Source of the DNA: Hymenobacter gelipurpurascens
Lineage (GTDB): Bacteria > Bacteroidota > Bacteroidia > Cytophagales > Hymenobacteraceae
Length of the DNA stretch: 64,000 nucleotides
Reading direction: 5' to 3'
Assembly: GCF_900187375.1 (NCBI RefSeq)
Contig: NZ_FYEW01000002.1
Coordinates: 310,001 to 374,000 of the forward strand
The position numbers and the translations under genes were made by a program. Positions 8,424 to 15,332 of the stretch are shown here, piece by piece; within the stretch, counting starts at the first letter, position 1, and each line of letters begins with the position of its first letter. Below the pieces are notes generated by a model that was given only the letters and a program-made list of their open reading frames with translations, was not told the DNA's origin and searched no databases.

Positions 8424-8699
8424 GTGGTGAAGCGGTGAGGTGATGAAGGGACGAAGTGATAGGGTAAAGGTACGGCGGTCGGTGCGAGGACGCAGGACGA
8501 CGCAATCTTTCCTTGATTCAGCGCGAACCGTTTACCTGATCAATAGCCCTGATGACTGGCCTAGCATAAGGGTTTCTCAAAGCGTCAATAGGAGGCCGTA
8601 CAACAGTGAAGGAAAGGTTGCGTCGTCCTGCGTCCTCGCCACGACCGCCGTACCTTTGTCCCATTACCTCGTCCCTTCATTACCTCATCACCTCAACAC
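8424..8699. repeat. Large inverted repeat forming both leaders of a divergent gene pair
   Basis: Arms of 91 bases at 8424-8514 and 8609-8699 are complementary at about 78 of 91 positions with no gaps, and they flank a 94-base centre. Each arm reads away from the centre as CGTCGTCCTGCG, then TACCTTT(A/G), then TCCCTTCAT and a TCACCTCA-type pyrimidine tract ending at the adjacent start codon. The centre holds one ACTGGCCTAG motif (about 8555-8564). The two genes therefore have nearly the same leader in mirror image, including the putative -7 element (8651-8658 plus, 8465-8472 minus). Confidence 0.85.
8651..8658 (+). promoter_or_regulatory. -7 promoter element of the phosphopantetheinyl transferase gene
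   Basis: TACCTTTG matches the Bacteroidota -7 consensus TAnnTTTG and lies 47 bases before the chosen TTG start. No TTG at the usual -33 distance was found, so the call rests on the -7 element and on its mirrored copy upstream of the divergent WD40 gene. Confidence 0.5.
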
Positions 8700-8704
8700 T
8701 TCCT

Positions 8705-9364
8705 TTGCCGCTACATTCCATCACTCCGGTTTCGCAAACGGCGCTGCTAGGCCTTTGGCAGCTCACTGAGCCGCTGCCCGCACTATGGGAGCTGCTGCCG
8801 GCCCAGCAGCACTACCTGGCCTACTACCCCGATGGCCGTGACGAAACCCGTGCCCGCCAATGGCTGGCCGGCCGGGTGCTGGCCCACCAGTTGCTGCAAG
8901 AGGTGAATGATGCGCCGGCTATGCTGCGTAATGACCCCAACGGCCGCCCCTACTTCCCGGAGCTACCGGGCCTAGGCGTATCTCTTTCGCATTCTGGCGA
9001 GTGGGTGGCGGCTTTGCTGGACCCCCGCGGGGCAGTTGGCACAGATATTGAACTAATCCGCGCCAAAGCGCAAAAGTTGGCTTCGCGGTTTCTATCGGAA
9101 ACGGAGCGGGCTGACGCCGGCGACGATGCAGCGAAATACAGTCTCTATTGGAGTGCCAAAGAGACGCTTTATAAGCTGCACAGCCGCCGGGGCCTGGTGT
9201 TTAAGGAGCAACTTTTGCTCGACCCGTTTGGGCTGCGAGAGGCAGGTGTGTTGACGGGGCACCTGCTACTCGAAAAATCTCGCAGCCAACACCAGATCTT
9301 TTACCAGCGCCTCCCTCAGGATTACGTCCTAACTTACGCTCTCGGTGAAATCGTGAATTTGTAA
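8705..9364 (+). CDS. Sfp-type 4'-phosphopantetheinyl transferase
   Basis: Transfers the phosphopantetheine arm from coenzyme A to a serine of acyl- or peptidyl-carrier proteins. The superfamily motifs are present: VGTDIELI (magnesium-binding Asp and Glu) and WSAKETLYKL (the WxxKEAxxK motif). The frame is open further upstream to a GTG at 8606, but that segment is the translated inverted-repeat leader and lies upstream of the -7 element. I therefore place the start at the TTG at 8705, giving 219 residues beginning MPLHSITPV, a usual length for the family. Substrates in this genome are unknown; no carrier-protein gene is adjacent. Confidence 0.88.
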   Translation: MPLHSITPVSQTALLGLWQLTEPLPALWELLPAQQHYLAYYPDGRDETRARQWLAGRVLAHQLLQEVNDAPAMLRNDPNGRPYFPELPGLGVSLSHSGEWVAALLDPRGAVGTDIELIRAKAQKLASRFLSETERADAGDDAAKYSLYWSAKETLYKLHSRRGLVFKEQLLLDPFGLREAGVLTGHLLLEKSRSQHQIFYQRLPQDYVLTYALGEIVNL

Positions 9365-9463
9365 AATGGTGAGTTGCCGTTCTGCTGGCCTACAAGGCTC
9401 AAATAGGACAGATAGCGCCGCCAACACGTCAAACTCACTACTTCACTATCTCACCATTTCACC
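9364..9463. repeat. Dispersed inverted-repeat element, copy A
   Basis: A roughly 100-base element with terminal arms AAATGGTGAG (9364-9373) and CTCACCATTT (9450-9459), an inner GTGAGTT/AACTCAC pairing, and a GCTGGCCTAC core at about 9384-9393. The outer and central parts align with a second copy at 16980-17100 (shared TTCT-x-x-TGGCCTACA and TCAAACTCAC). It fills the gap between the transferase and the redoxin gene, and its right arm forms the redoxin leader. Confidence 0.7.
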
Positions 9464-9469
9464 TTCCGC

Positions 9470-10081
9470 ATGTCTCTTCGCCGAATTTCTATTATTACCG
9501 CTGCGGCCCTGCTCTTCTGCACAGTAGCCGTGAGCGTAGCGCGGGCGCAGGGCAGCCGCTCCGTCTCGGATTTCAGCCTCAAAACCAGCACTAACACCGA
9601 GGTAGCCCTGAAAAGCTACGCTGACCGCAAGGCGGTAGTAGTAGTGTTCGTGAATCCGAGCTGCGCGTTCTCCAAGCTCTACCAAAGCCGCCTCTCGGCC
9701 CTTAGCAGTGCTTATAGCGCCAAAGGCGTAGAGTTCCTGTTCATTGATACGCCCATCAATCTGGAGGCCAGCACCGATGGAACCGATGCCGAAAAGCTTA
9801 AAATCAAGACAGTAGGTGGTGCTGATATGCCGCTACTAACGGACGAAGGCCAGAAAGTAAGCGCCCTGCTTGGTGCCACCAAAACCCCAGAAGCCGTGCT
9901 TCTGCAGCCCGTGGGTGATGGGTTTGCCGTCCGCTACAAAGGCGCCATTGATGATAACCCCCAGGTGGAAAGCTACGTGAAGGAGCGCTACCTGCAGCAG
10001 GCCATCGATAATGTGTTGGCCGGCCGCTCCGTCAGTGTAGCCGATAAGCGCGCTGCTGGCTGCCTTATCAAGCGCAACTAA
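9470..10081 (+). CDS. Exported thioredoxin-fold redoxin
   Basis: A 203-residue protein with a signal peptide (residues 1-26, ending SVARA-Q). A thioredoxin-like fold follows, with the strand KAVVVVFVNPSC and the active-site segment SCAFSKLY near residue 63. The second Cys of a CxxC pair is absent. A single Cys near the C-terminus (AAGCLIKRN, about residue 199) is the likely partner, as in the Bacteroidota thioredoxin-family proteins that end in GCxIK. It is predicted to be a periplasmic thiol peroxidase or reductase; the exact substrate cannot be told. It is followed by a strong bidirectional terminator. Confidence 0.8.
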   Translation: MSLRRISIITAAALLFCTVAVSVARAQGSRSVSDFSLKTSTNTEVALKSYADRKAVVVVFVNPSCAFSKLYQSRLSALSSAYSAKGVEFLFIDTPINLEASTDGTDAEKLKIKTVGGADMPLLTDEGQKVSALLGATKTPEAVLLQPVGDGFAVRYKGAIDDNPQVESYVKERYLQQAIDNVLAGRSVSVADKRAAGCLIKRN

Positions 10082-10106
10082 CTATAGGTAGGGGCCTAGG
10101 CCACTA

Positions 10107-10151
10107 CCAACAAAAAAGCCACTCGCTTTCAGCAAGTGGCTTTTTTGTTGG
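10107..10151. terminator. Bidirectional intrinsic terminator between convergent genes
   Basis: Arms CCAACAAAAAAGCCACT and AGTGGCTTTTTTGTTGG pair perfectly around a short loop and give T-runs on both strands. It serves the redoxin gene (plus) and the SirB1-like gene (minus). A GGCCTAGGCCA motif precedes it at about 10093-10103. Confidence 0.93.
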
Positions 10152-10165
10152 GGTACTATCCGCTG

Positions 10166-11041
10166 TTATTCTTCGTCAGGGTCAGAATCAGCCGTAGGAG
10201 CATCGGTGAGGATGGCCAGCAACTGGCCTACCTCGGCTGCTTTGGCCGGTTCCTGCAGCTTCTCGAAGCTTAACTGTAGGTTGCGGAGGGCGCGCCGAAC
10301 GATATCAATGTGAGAACAGGGCTCGAAGAAAATTTCGTTGGGCGTCAGGTTCAGCTGGCCGATGTAGTGCTCAATATCGGTGCGGGTGAGCACCAGGCCC
10401 CGGTTGTAGCAATTGATATAGAACGGCTCCACATCATTGAGCGGACTGGCCGGCCGAAATGTGAGCACGAACAGGTTCGGGAGGTTTACACCGTACACCG
10501 GCAGCTTCAGGCGCTGCGCTACCAACAGGTAAATCACGCAGAGAGTGAGCGGGTTGCCGCGGCGCGTTTCCAGCACCCGGTGCAACATAGAGTTGGCCGG
10601 CGAATGGAAGTTCTGCGTGTTGGCGGCAAACTTATGAGACCTGAAAATAACGTGGTTGAGGGCCTGCACCTGATCGGTGGGGTGCATATCGGGCTGCAGC
10701 AGAGTCCAGACCTCAAAGCGCAATTGCTCAATGGCCCGGTTCAGCACCTGCAAATCGGCGTCGGGGTACTGGTAGGAGTTGAGGAGCCACATGCCCTCCA
10801 GCAGGTTTTCGCCGCCAGACTCGCGCCACACGCGCAGGCGCTGCTGCAGGCCATCAAACTGCAAATGGTGAATCAGGTCTTCGAGGCGCTGCTGCTGCTG
10901 GCCATCGAGCGTTTCCTCCCACGATTCCTCCAGGAACGGGATGATGCTCTCGCCCAGCGTCTGGATTTTCTCCTGAATCTGCGGCGCGATTTCAGGATCG
11001 TCGAGCAGGGAGATAAGGGCTTTGATTTCTTTATTGGTCAT
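10166..11041 (-). CDS. SirB1-like transglutaminase-fold protein
   Basis: A 291-residue protein. Residues about 95-250 match the SirB1/Transglut_core2 family: the segment ETRRGNPLTLCVIYLLVAQRL with the family's RGNP motif, then PVYGVNLPNLFVL and FYINCYNRG. The N-terminal 90 residues look like helical HEAT-like repeats on the fate of a hydrolytic-looking core (EIKALISLLDDPEIAPQIQ). The family has a transglutaminase/protease-like fold, but no reaction has been proven for it. No signal peptide is seen, so the protein is cytosolic. It stands alone between a terminator and a 198-base gap. Confidence 0.8.
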   Translation of the reverse strand: MTNKEIKALISLLDDPEIAPQIQEKIQTLGESIIPFLEESWEETLDGQQQQRLEDLIHHLQFDGLQQRLRVWRESGGENLLEGMWLLNSYQYPDADLQVLNRAIEQLRFEVWTLLQPDMHPTDQVQALNHVIFRSHKFAANTQNFHSPANSMLHRVLETRRGNPLTLCVIYLLVAQRLKLPVYGVNLPNLFVLTFRPASPLNDVEPFYINCYNRGLVLTRTDIEHYIGQLNLTPNEIFFEPCSHIDIVRRALRNLQLSFEKLQEPAKAAEVGQLLAILTDAPTADSDPDEE

Positions 11042-11239
11042 GGAGCGGATCAGCGGAAGGCCATGTAGGCCACCCGGTATACAGGAGAGGCAAATAAACG
11101 CAACTGACGCGGTTTTGACGTAGCGAGTTGCTGGGATTTAACACTCTTTGAGCAGTATAATGTTCAATCTGGCTCACGCTATATTCTATAGCCAGCCAGC
11201 AGGCAGCAGCAAACACGAAGTAAAGCAGCGGCTTACCCG

Positions 11240-12967
11240 TTACCGCAGCAGGTTGGTTTTAGCCAGTTCCAGCACCTCGTCGCCTCGCCCACTCATAATG
11301 GCTTTGAGCGTGTAGAGGCTGAAACCCAACACTTGCTCCTTCTGAATGCTGGGCGGCATAGAAAGCTCGGTGCGCTTCACCACTGCATCCAGAATAACCG
11401 GGCCGGGGTGAGCCAGCATTTCGGCAATGGCGCCGGGCAAATCGGCGGGGTCTGAAACGCGAATCCCCCGGACGCCAGCCGCTTCCGCCAGAGCCGCGAA
11501 GTTGGGATTTTCCAGTTCCGTGCCGTACTCCAGAATGCCAGCGGCCTTCATTTCCAGCTCCACAAAGCCCAAGCTGTGGTTGTTGAAGATGACCATTTTC
11601 ACGGGCGTTTTTAGCTGTTTCAGCGTCAGCAGCTCGCCCATCAGCATGGCAAAGCCCCCGTCGCCGGCCAAGGCAATTACCTGGCGCCCGGGATAGGCTA
11701 GTTGCGCACCCAGCGCCTGTGGCATGGCGTTGGCCATGCTGCCGTGGTTGAAGGACCCAACCAAGCGCCGCTGGCCATTGAAACGCAGGTAGCGCGCCGC
11801 CCAGATGGTCGGTGTGCCCACATCGCAGGTAAAAATGGCATCTTCGGCGGCTTGCTCGTTCAGTAGGCGGGCCACATACTGGGGGTGCATGCTGGTGTCG
11901 CCGGGCTCACCGGTGGCCAGCTCGTCCAGATCCTGGCGGGCTTCGCGGTAGTTCTCCAGCGCCTTTTCCAAGTGGCGGCGGTCTGATTTGTGGTTGAGCA
12001 GCGGCAGCAAGGCCTGCAGCGTAGCCGCTACGTCGCCCACTAGGCCTACCTCTACTCTGGCGCGGCGGCCAATATGCTCGCCGCGCACATCAATCTGCAC
12101 CGCACGGGCCTCTTGTGGAAGAAACTGCACATACGGAAAATCGGTACCGAGCATGAGCATGGCATCGGCATCCATCAGGGCCTCATAACCGGAAGTAAAG
12201 CCCAGTAGGCCACTCATGCCTACATCGTAGGGGTTGTTTGGCTCCACGTATTCCTTACCGCGCAACGCGTGCACTACCGGCGCGCCCAGCGCCTCGGCGG
12301 TTTGCAGAAGCTCGGCGTGGGCCCCGGCGCAGCCCGCACCGGCCATAATAGTCACTTTACTGCAGGTATTAAGCAAGTCGGCGGCAGCGCGCAGGTCTTC
12401 GATGGCGGGTACCAACGTGGCGCGACTGCGGAGCACCGGTAGGCGCGGCTCGGGTGCTTCGGTTTTCTGGTGGCTGATGTCGCCGGGCACTACCAGCACC
12501 GCTACGCCCCGCTGCACCAAGGCCGTCTGGATGGCTATTTCGGTGGTGCGCACGGCCTGGTCGGGGTGGCCTAGCAGCTCACAATAGGCGCTGCATTCCT
12601 TGAAAGTGGTTTCGGGATGCGTTTCCTGGAAGTATTGAGTTCCGATTTCCACGCTCGGAATCTGGGCCGCAATGGCCAGCACCGGCACACGGCTGCGGTG
12701 GCAGTCGTAGAGTCCGTTGAGTAGGTGGGTATTGCCGGGTCCGCAACTGCCGGCGCAGACCGCCAGGGTGCCGGTTACGTGGGCTTCGGCCCCTGCCGCA
12801 AAGGCACCAGCTTCTTCATTGCGCACATGTATCCACTCAATACCGTCGCGCTTGCGGATTTCTTCGGTTATGCCATTAAGGGAGTCGCCGACCACGCCGT
12901 ATACCCGCGTAACGCCGGCCGCCATAATGGTATCAACTAGTATTTCAGAGACGGTTTTCTTCGCCAT
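11240..12967 (-). CDS. poxB: Thiamine-diphosphate-dependent pyruvate oxidase/dehydrogenase, PoxB-like
   Basis: A 575-residue three-domain ThDP enzyme. The N-terminal Pyr domain holds VYGVVGDSLNG and the activating Glu in RNEEAGAFAAGAEA (about residue 50), then CAGSCGPGNTHLLNGLYDCHR. A central FAD-type domain follows. The C-terminal PP domain has the metal/ThDP motif starting GDGGFAMLMGEL and ending FNN (about residues 435-465). The match to E. coli PoxB, which converts pyruvate, water and quinone to acetate and CO2 at the membrane, is strong in the N-terminal half (FQETHPETTFKECS). The C-terminal lipid-binding helix of PoxB is not obvious, so membrane activation is uncertain. It stands alone. 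Confidence 0.88.
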   Translation of the reverse strand: MAKKTVSEILVDTIMAAGVTRVYGVVGDSLNGITEEIRKRDGIEWIHVRNEEAGAFAAGAEAHVTGTLAVCAGSCGPGNTHLLNGLYDCHRSRVPVLAIAAQIPSVEIGTQYFQETHPETTFKECSAYCELLGHPDQAVRTTEIAIQTALVQRGVAVLVVPGDISHQKTEAPEPRLPVLRSRATLVPAIEDLRAAADLLNTCSKVTIMAGAGCAGAHAELLQTAEALGAPVVHALRGKEYVEPNNPYDVGMSGLLGFTSGYEALMDADAMLMLGTDFPYVQFLPQEARAVQIDVRGEHIGRRARVEVGLVGDVAATLQALLPLLNHKSDRRHLEKALENYREARQDLDELATGEPGDTSMHPQYVARLLNEQAAEDAIFTCDVGTPTIWAARYLRFNGQRRLVGSFNHGSMANAMPQALGAQLAYPGRQVIALAGDGGFAMLMGELLTLKQLKTPVKMVIFNNHSLGFVELEMKAAGILEYGTELENPNFAALAEAAGVRGIRVSDPADLPGAIAEMLAHPGPVILDAVVKRTELSMPPSIQKEQVLGFSLYTLKAIMSGRGDEVLELAKTNLLR

Positions 12968-13277
12968 ATGCTTCGGGGTTAAGTCCGAAGGCTATACGGC
13001 GGATCAGGGTGAGCGGGTAACCCAGGCAGGGGTTCGTTCTGGCTGTTACTTGCGCAAACAAGCTAACAACTGGCCTAGCGAATGTGGACAAACAGCAAGC
13101 ACTACCAGTTTATACACAACCGTCATTGCGAGCTTGTCGAGGAATCTCGCGTGCTGACGTCATGAGTACTCACAACGTCAGCATGCGAGATTCCTCGACA
13201 AGCTCGCAATGACGGTCTTTTTAATTCTTCACAATGGTCGAGAGTGGCCTAGAAGCTCCGGGCAAACCGCATGGCGG
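12968..13277. other. Intergenic region with a REP-like palindrome; no gene seen
   Basis: A 310-base gap between poxB and the DUF1572 gene. It contains an AACTGGCCTAG motif (about 13068-13078), the 98-base palindrome at 13119-13216 and an AGTGGCCTAG motif (about 13244-13253). I find no reading frame that resembles a gene. Confidence 0.6.
13119..13216. repeat. REP-like long palindrome, CGTCATTGCGAG family
   Basis: Arms of 42 bases at 13119-13160 and 13175-13216 pair with a single mismatch around a 14-base loop. The arm begins ACCGTCATTGCGAGCTTGTC. Similar CGTCATTGCGAG palindromes are frequent intergenic repeats in several Bacteroidota. The first bases (ACCGTCAT) are shared with the palindrome at 42669-42778. 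Confidence 0.9.
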
Positions 13278-13850
13278 CTATTTCTGGTCGGGCTTCAGGT
13301 ACTCATCTGTGAAATGGGCGTTGTGTTTGGGTTGCGCGAATTTCTCCGCATTATATCCTTGCGAATTGCCACGCGGAATAGACAAGGAAGTCCATTTCTC
13401 ATTCTGCACCATCTTCCCAATGAACACGATCTGGCCTACATGATACGGGTAATGGGCCAGCTGCCGGTTGATGGCTTCCATGATGGAATGGCCCTGGTTG
13501 CGGATATACACCGTTTGGTCCCAGTTCTCCGGAATCAGCGAATCCAGCGCTACAAACAGGCAACTCCATCCTTGCTCCCACTTGGCCAGCATTTCGTCGC
13601 GGGTCCGGATGTCGTTGTCGAATTCCGCATCGCGCTGGCGCCACTCCTTTTCGCCATCGGTGGTCAGGAAATCCGTCCAGCGGGAAAGCATATTGCCCCA
13701 CAGGTGCTTTACAATGATGGCAATGCTGTTGCTCTCGGGGTTGTACTGCCAGAACAGCGCCTCATCGGGCAATTGGGCGAAGGTTTTCTCCCCCAGCAGC
13801 TTATAATACTCAAACTGCTTCTTAACGCTGGTCAGGTAGTCGGCGGTCAT
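13278..13850 (-). CDS. DUF1572 / DinB-like fold protein
   Basis: A 190-residue four-helix-bundle protein of the DUF1572 family. It keeps the putative metal-site histidines of the DinB superfamily in VKHLWGN (about residue 49) and HYPYHVGQ (about residues 133-140). The segment SIAIIVKHLWGNMLSRWTDF is typical for the family. Relatives in Bacillota and Bacteroidota include thiol transferases (bacillithiol and mycothiol S-transferases) as well as many uncharacterised proteins. No partner gene is adjacent. Cytosolic. Confidence 0.85.
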   Translation of the reverse strand: MTADYLTSVKKQFEYYKLLGEKTFAQLPDEALFWQYNPESNSIAIIVKHLWGNMLSRWTDFLTTDGEKEWRQRDAEFDNDIRTRDEMLAKWEQGWSCLFVALDSLIPENWDQTVYIRNQGHSIMEAINRQLAHYPYHVGQIVFIGKMVQNEKWTSLSIPRGNSQGYNAEKFAQPKHNAHFTDEYLKPDQK

Positions 13851-13918
13851 GGCATCGGTGGCTAAGGCTGTACGCTACCTGAATATAGCAACCTTCCCAC
13901 ACCGATACAATGCCAGCC

Positions 13919-14386
13919 CTAGGCCAGTAGACCAGCTATTCCTTTCACATTCAGGCGGGCAAACTTCTGCACGCGCTCAAATTTCGCATCCGTTGTAGCC
14001 AGTTCCTCATCTTCGGGCTGCTTGGCGGCTACGTGGGTACGGAGCAGCGCAAATGCGGAGGCCGCAATATCCATGTAGCCTAAAATCAGGAGGTACAGCT
14101 GCTTCTTTTCGTCCTCGGAGTAGCCTTTCGTCCGGATGGCTTTTACCAAGGTATCCAGCTGCGCAGTTTCGTCAGTGTAAAGGTCGCGTAGGCCACTACG
14201 GGCACTTTGGTAGTCGGCCTGCTGCTCGTCGGTGGCAGAGTGCAGCGTGAACGGAAACGCCTCCACGAAAGCGGTGGCCGTCAGGAAGGTTTTCTCGGCG
14301 CCGTATACCGCCGTCAGGTGCTTTTGCAGGCTGGTCCAGAGGCCGGTGCGGGCTTTATCGAAAGCGGAAATGGTTACGTCGGTCAC
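13919..14386 (-). CDS. Uncharacterised helical protein
   Basis: A 155-residue protein, mostly helical and without signal peptide or membrane segment. I do not recognise a domain. The codon pattern matches neighbouring genes and the frame is supported by a -7 promoter element at 14413-14420. Its stop codon is the TAG inside a CTAGGG/GGCCTAG-type motif copy (CCCTAGGCCAG on the plus strand). Confidence 0.65.
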   Translation of the reverse strand: MTDVTISAFDKARTGLWTSLQKHLTAVYGAEKTFLTATAFVEAFPFTLHSATDEQQADYQSARSGLRDLYTDETAQLDTLVKAIRTKGYSEDEKKQLYLLILGYMDIAASAFALLRTHVAAKQPEDEELATTDAKFERVQKFARLNVKGIAGLLA

Positions 14387-14412
14387 GAGCAGTGGGCTAC
14401 TTGGGTGGGCGG

Positions 14413-14420
14413 CAAAGGTA
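14413..14420 (-). promoter_or_regulatory. -7 promoter element of the 13919-14386 gene
   Basis: TACCTTTG on the minus strand fits TAnnTTTG and lies 27 bases before the ATG at 14386. No clear -33 TTG at the expected distance. Confidence 0.5.
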
Positions 14421-14455
14421 GGTAGCCTAGCAATGTAGTGTGTTGCTGAGGTGGC

Positions 14456-14680
14456 CTAGCGGCTATGCGTGAAGAAAACGAGCATCACTTTCTCATTGCT
14501 TTCAGCGGCGCGTATGGCTGATACGTGCTGTTTGGCTCGGTCCGTGGTCGTCCGAATGCTGTCGTAGGCCACCCAGAAACGGTCAATGTTCTCGGTGAAT
14601 ACCATCTGCTTCGTTGCAGACTGGCCTAGGGCTGTATGCATACCGCTGGCTAGCAGGAATAGGCATAGTAGTTTCTTCAT
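14456..14680 (-). pseudogene. Short exported protein, probably an N-terminal remnant
   Basis: A 74-residue frame with a signal peptide (MKKLLCLFLLASGMHTALGQ). The segment FTENIDRFWVAYDSIRTTTD recalls the beginning of larger DUF2268/GldB-like exported proteins of Bacteroidota (FW-x-AYD). The remainder of such a protein is missing: the frame ends at the TAG of a CTAGGCCA motif only 70 bases before the next gene. It may be a truncated gene or a genuine small protein. Family link is tentative. Confidence 0.4.
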
Positions 14681-14765
14681 CTGGTTACTATCAGGAGCTA
14701 TGGATAAGTATCAGCAGGCAAAAGGTATCTAGAAAAGCGGAAACCCCTGCCTCCTTACAACGCAA

Positions 14766-14800
14766 ACGGCCCGCCGCACCGGGTGGTGCTGGCGGGCCGT
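14766..14800 (-). terminator. Stem-loop downstream of the 14851-15279 gene
   Basis: A perfect 10-base stem (ACGGCCCGCC/GGCGGGCCGT) with a 15-base loop, followed on the minus strand only by GTTTGCG, so termination would be weak. Confidence 0.5.
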
Positions 14801-14850
14801 ATCTAACATGAATTGTTGCTTAAGCTGCCTTCTGCGCGGCAGGTGTAAAT

Positions 14851-15279
14851 TCATCTGGCGGAACTTCCACTACCTACCTGTTGAAGATAGGTTGCCAACA
14901 CAAATGGAAAACACAGGGAAGTACTCAGTATTAGGATACTCAGTAAACCATCGATGTACCACTTGTAGTTAGGTGGCTTACTGTCCCATCGGTCAGCAAT
15001 AATCAGATGTCGGCCAGTCAACAACTTAACGAAGCTGTCGGCGACAAAAAAGGCAATTAAAAATATTGCTGGCACAAAACAGGAAACCGTTTGTAGTTCA
15101 GCATCATAGAAATACCAAAACCCGAAAGCTGCCAACACAATTGACAGACCTAAATGAACCAAATAGATTCTTTTGTCAAACAATACATTGTATGGTTTTT
15201 TCCGTGGATTCAGGGTTAAGAATCCATTGCACATATAGAACACATAACCAAATCCGATACTGATACACAATATTTTCAT
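14851..15279 (-). CDS. Small integral membrane protein of unknown function
   Basis: A 142-residue protein with about four hydrophobic segments (near residues 3-20, 44-62, 64-85 and 112-132). I recognise no family. The gene and its flanks (about 14860-15340) are visibly more AT-rich than the surroundings and carry no TGGCCTA motif, which suggests recent acquisition. The short loop PRKKPYNVLFDKR and the segment ADRWDSKPPNYKW are hydrophilic. Confidence 0.6.
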   Translation of the reverse strand: MKILCISIGFGYVFYMCNGFLTLNPRKKPYNVLFDKRIYLVHLGLSIVLAAFGFWYFYDAELQTVSCFVPAIFLIAFFVADSFVKLLTGRHLIIADRWDSKPPNYKWYIDGLLSILILSTSLCFPFVLATYLQQVGSGSSAR

Positions 15280-15332
15280 TGTATAGACTCAGGTATGTGT
15301 TAGCATATGGAATAGACCATTATTATCTGTCA

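Noticed and set aside
8424..8699. CRISPR or tandem repeat array
   Set aside because: The repeats are one inverted pair, not spaced direct repeats. No CRISPR array or cas gene was found in the window.
8606..8704. Upstream extension of the phosphopantetheinyl transferase gene
   Set aside because: It is the translated right arm of the inverted repeat and lies upstream of the -7 element; relatives begin at the TTG at 8705.
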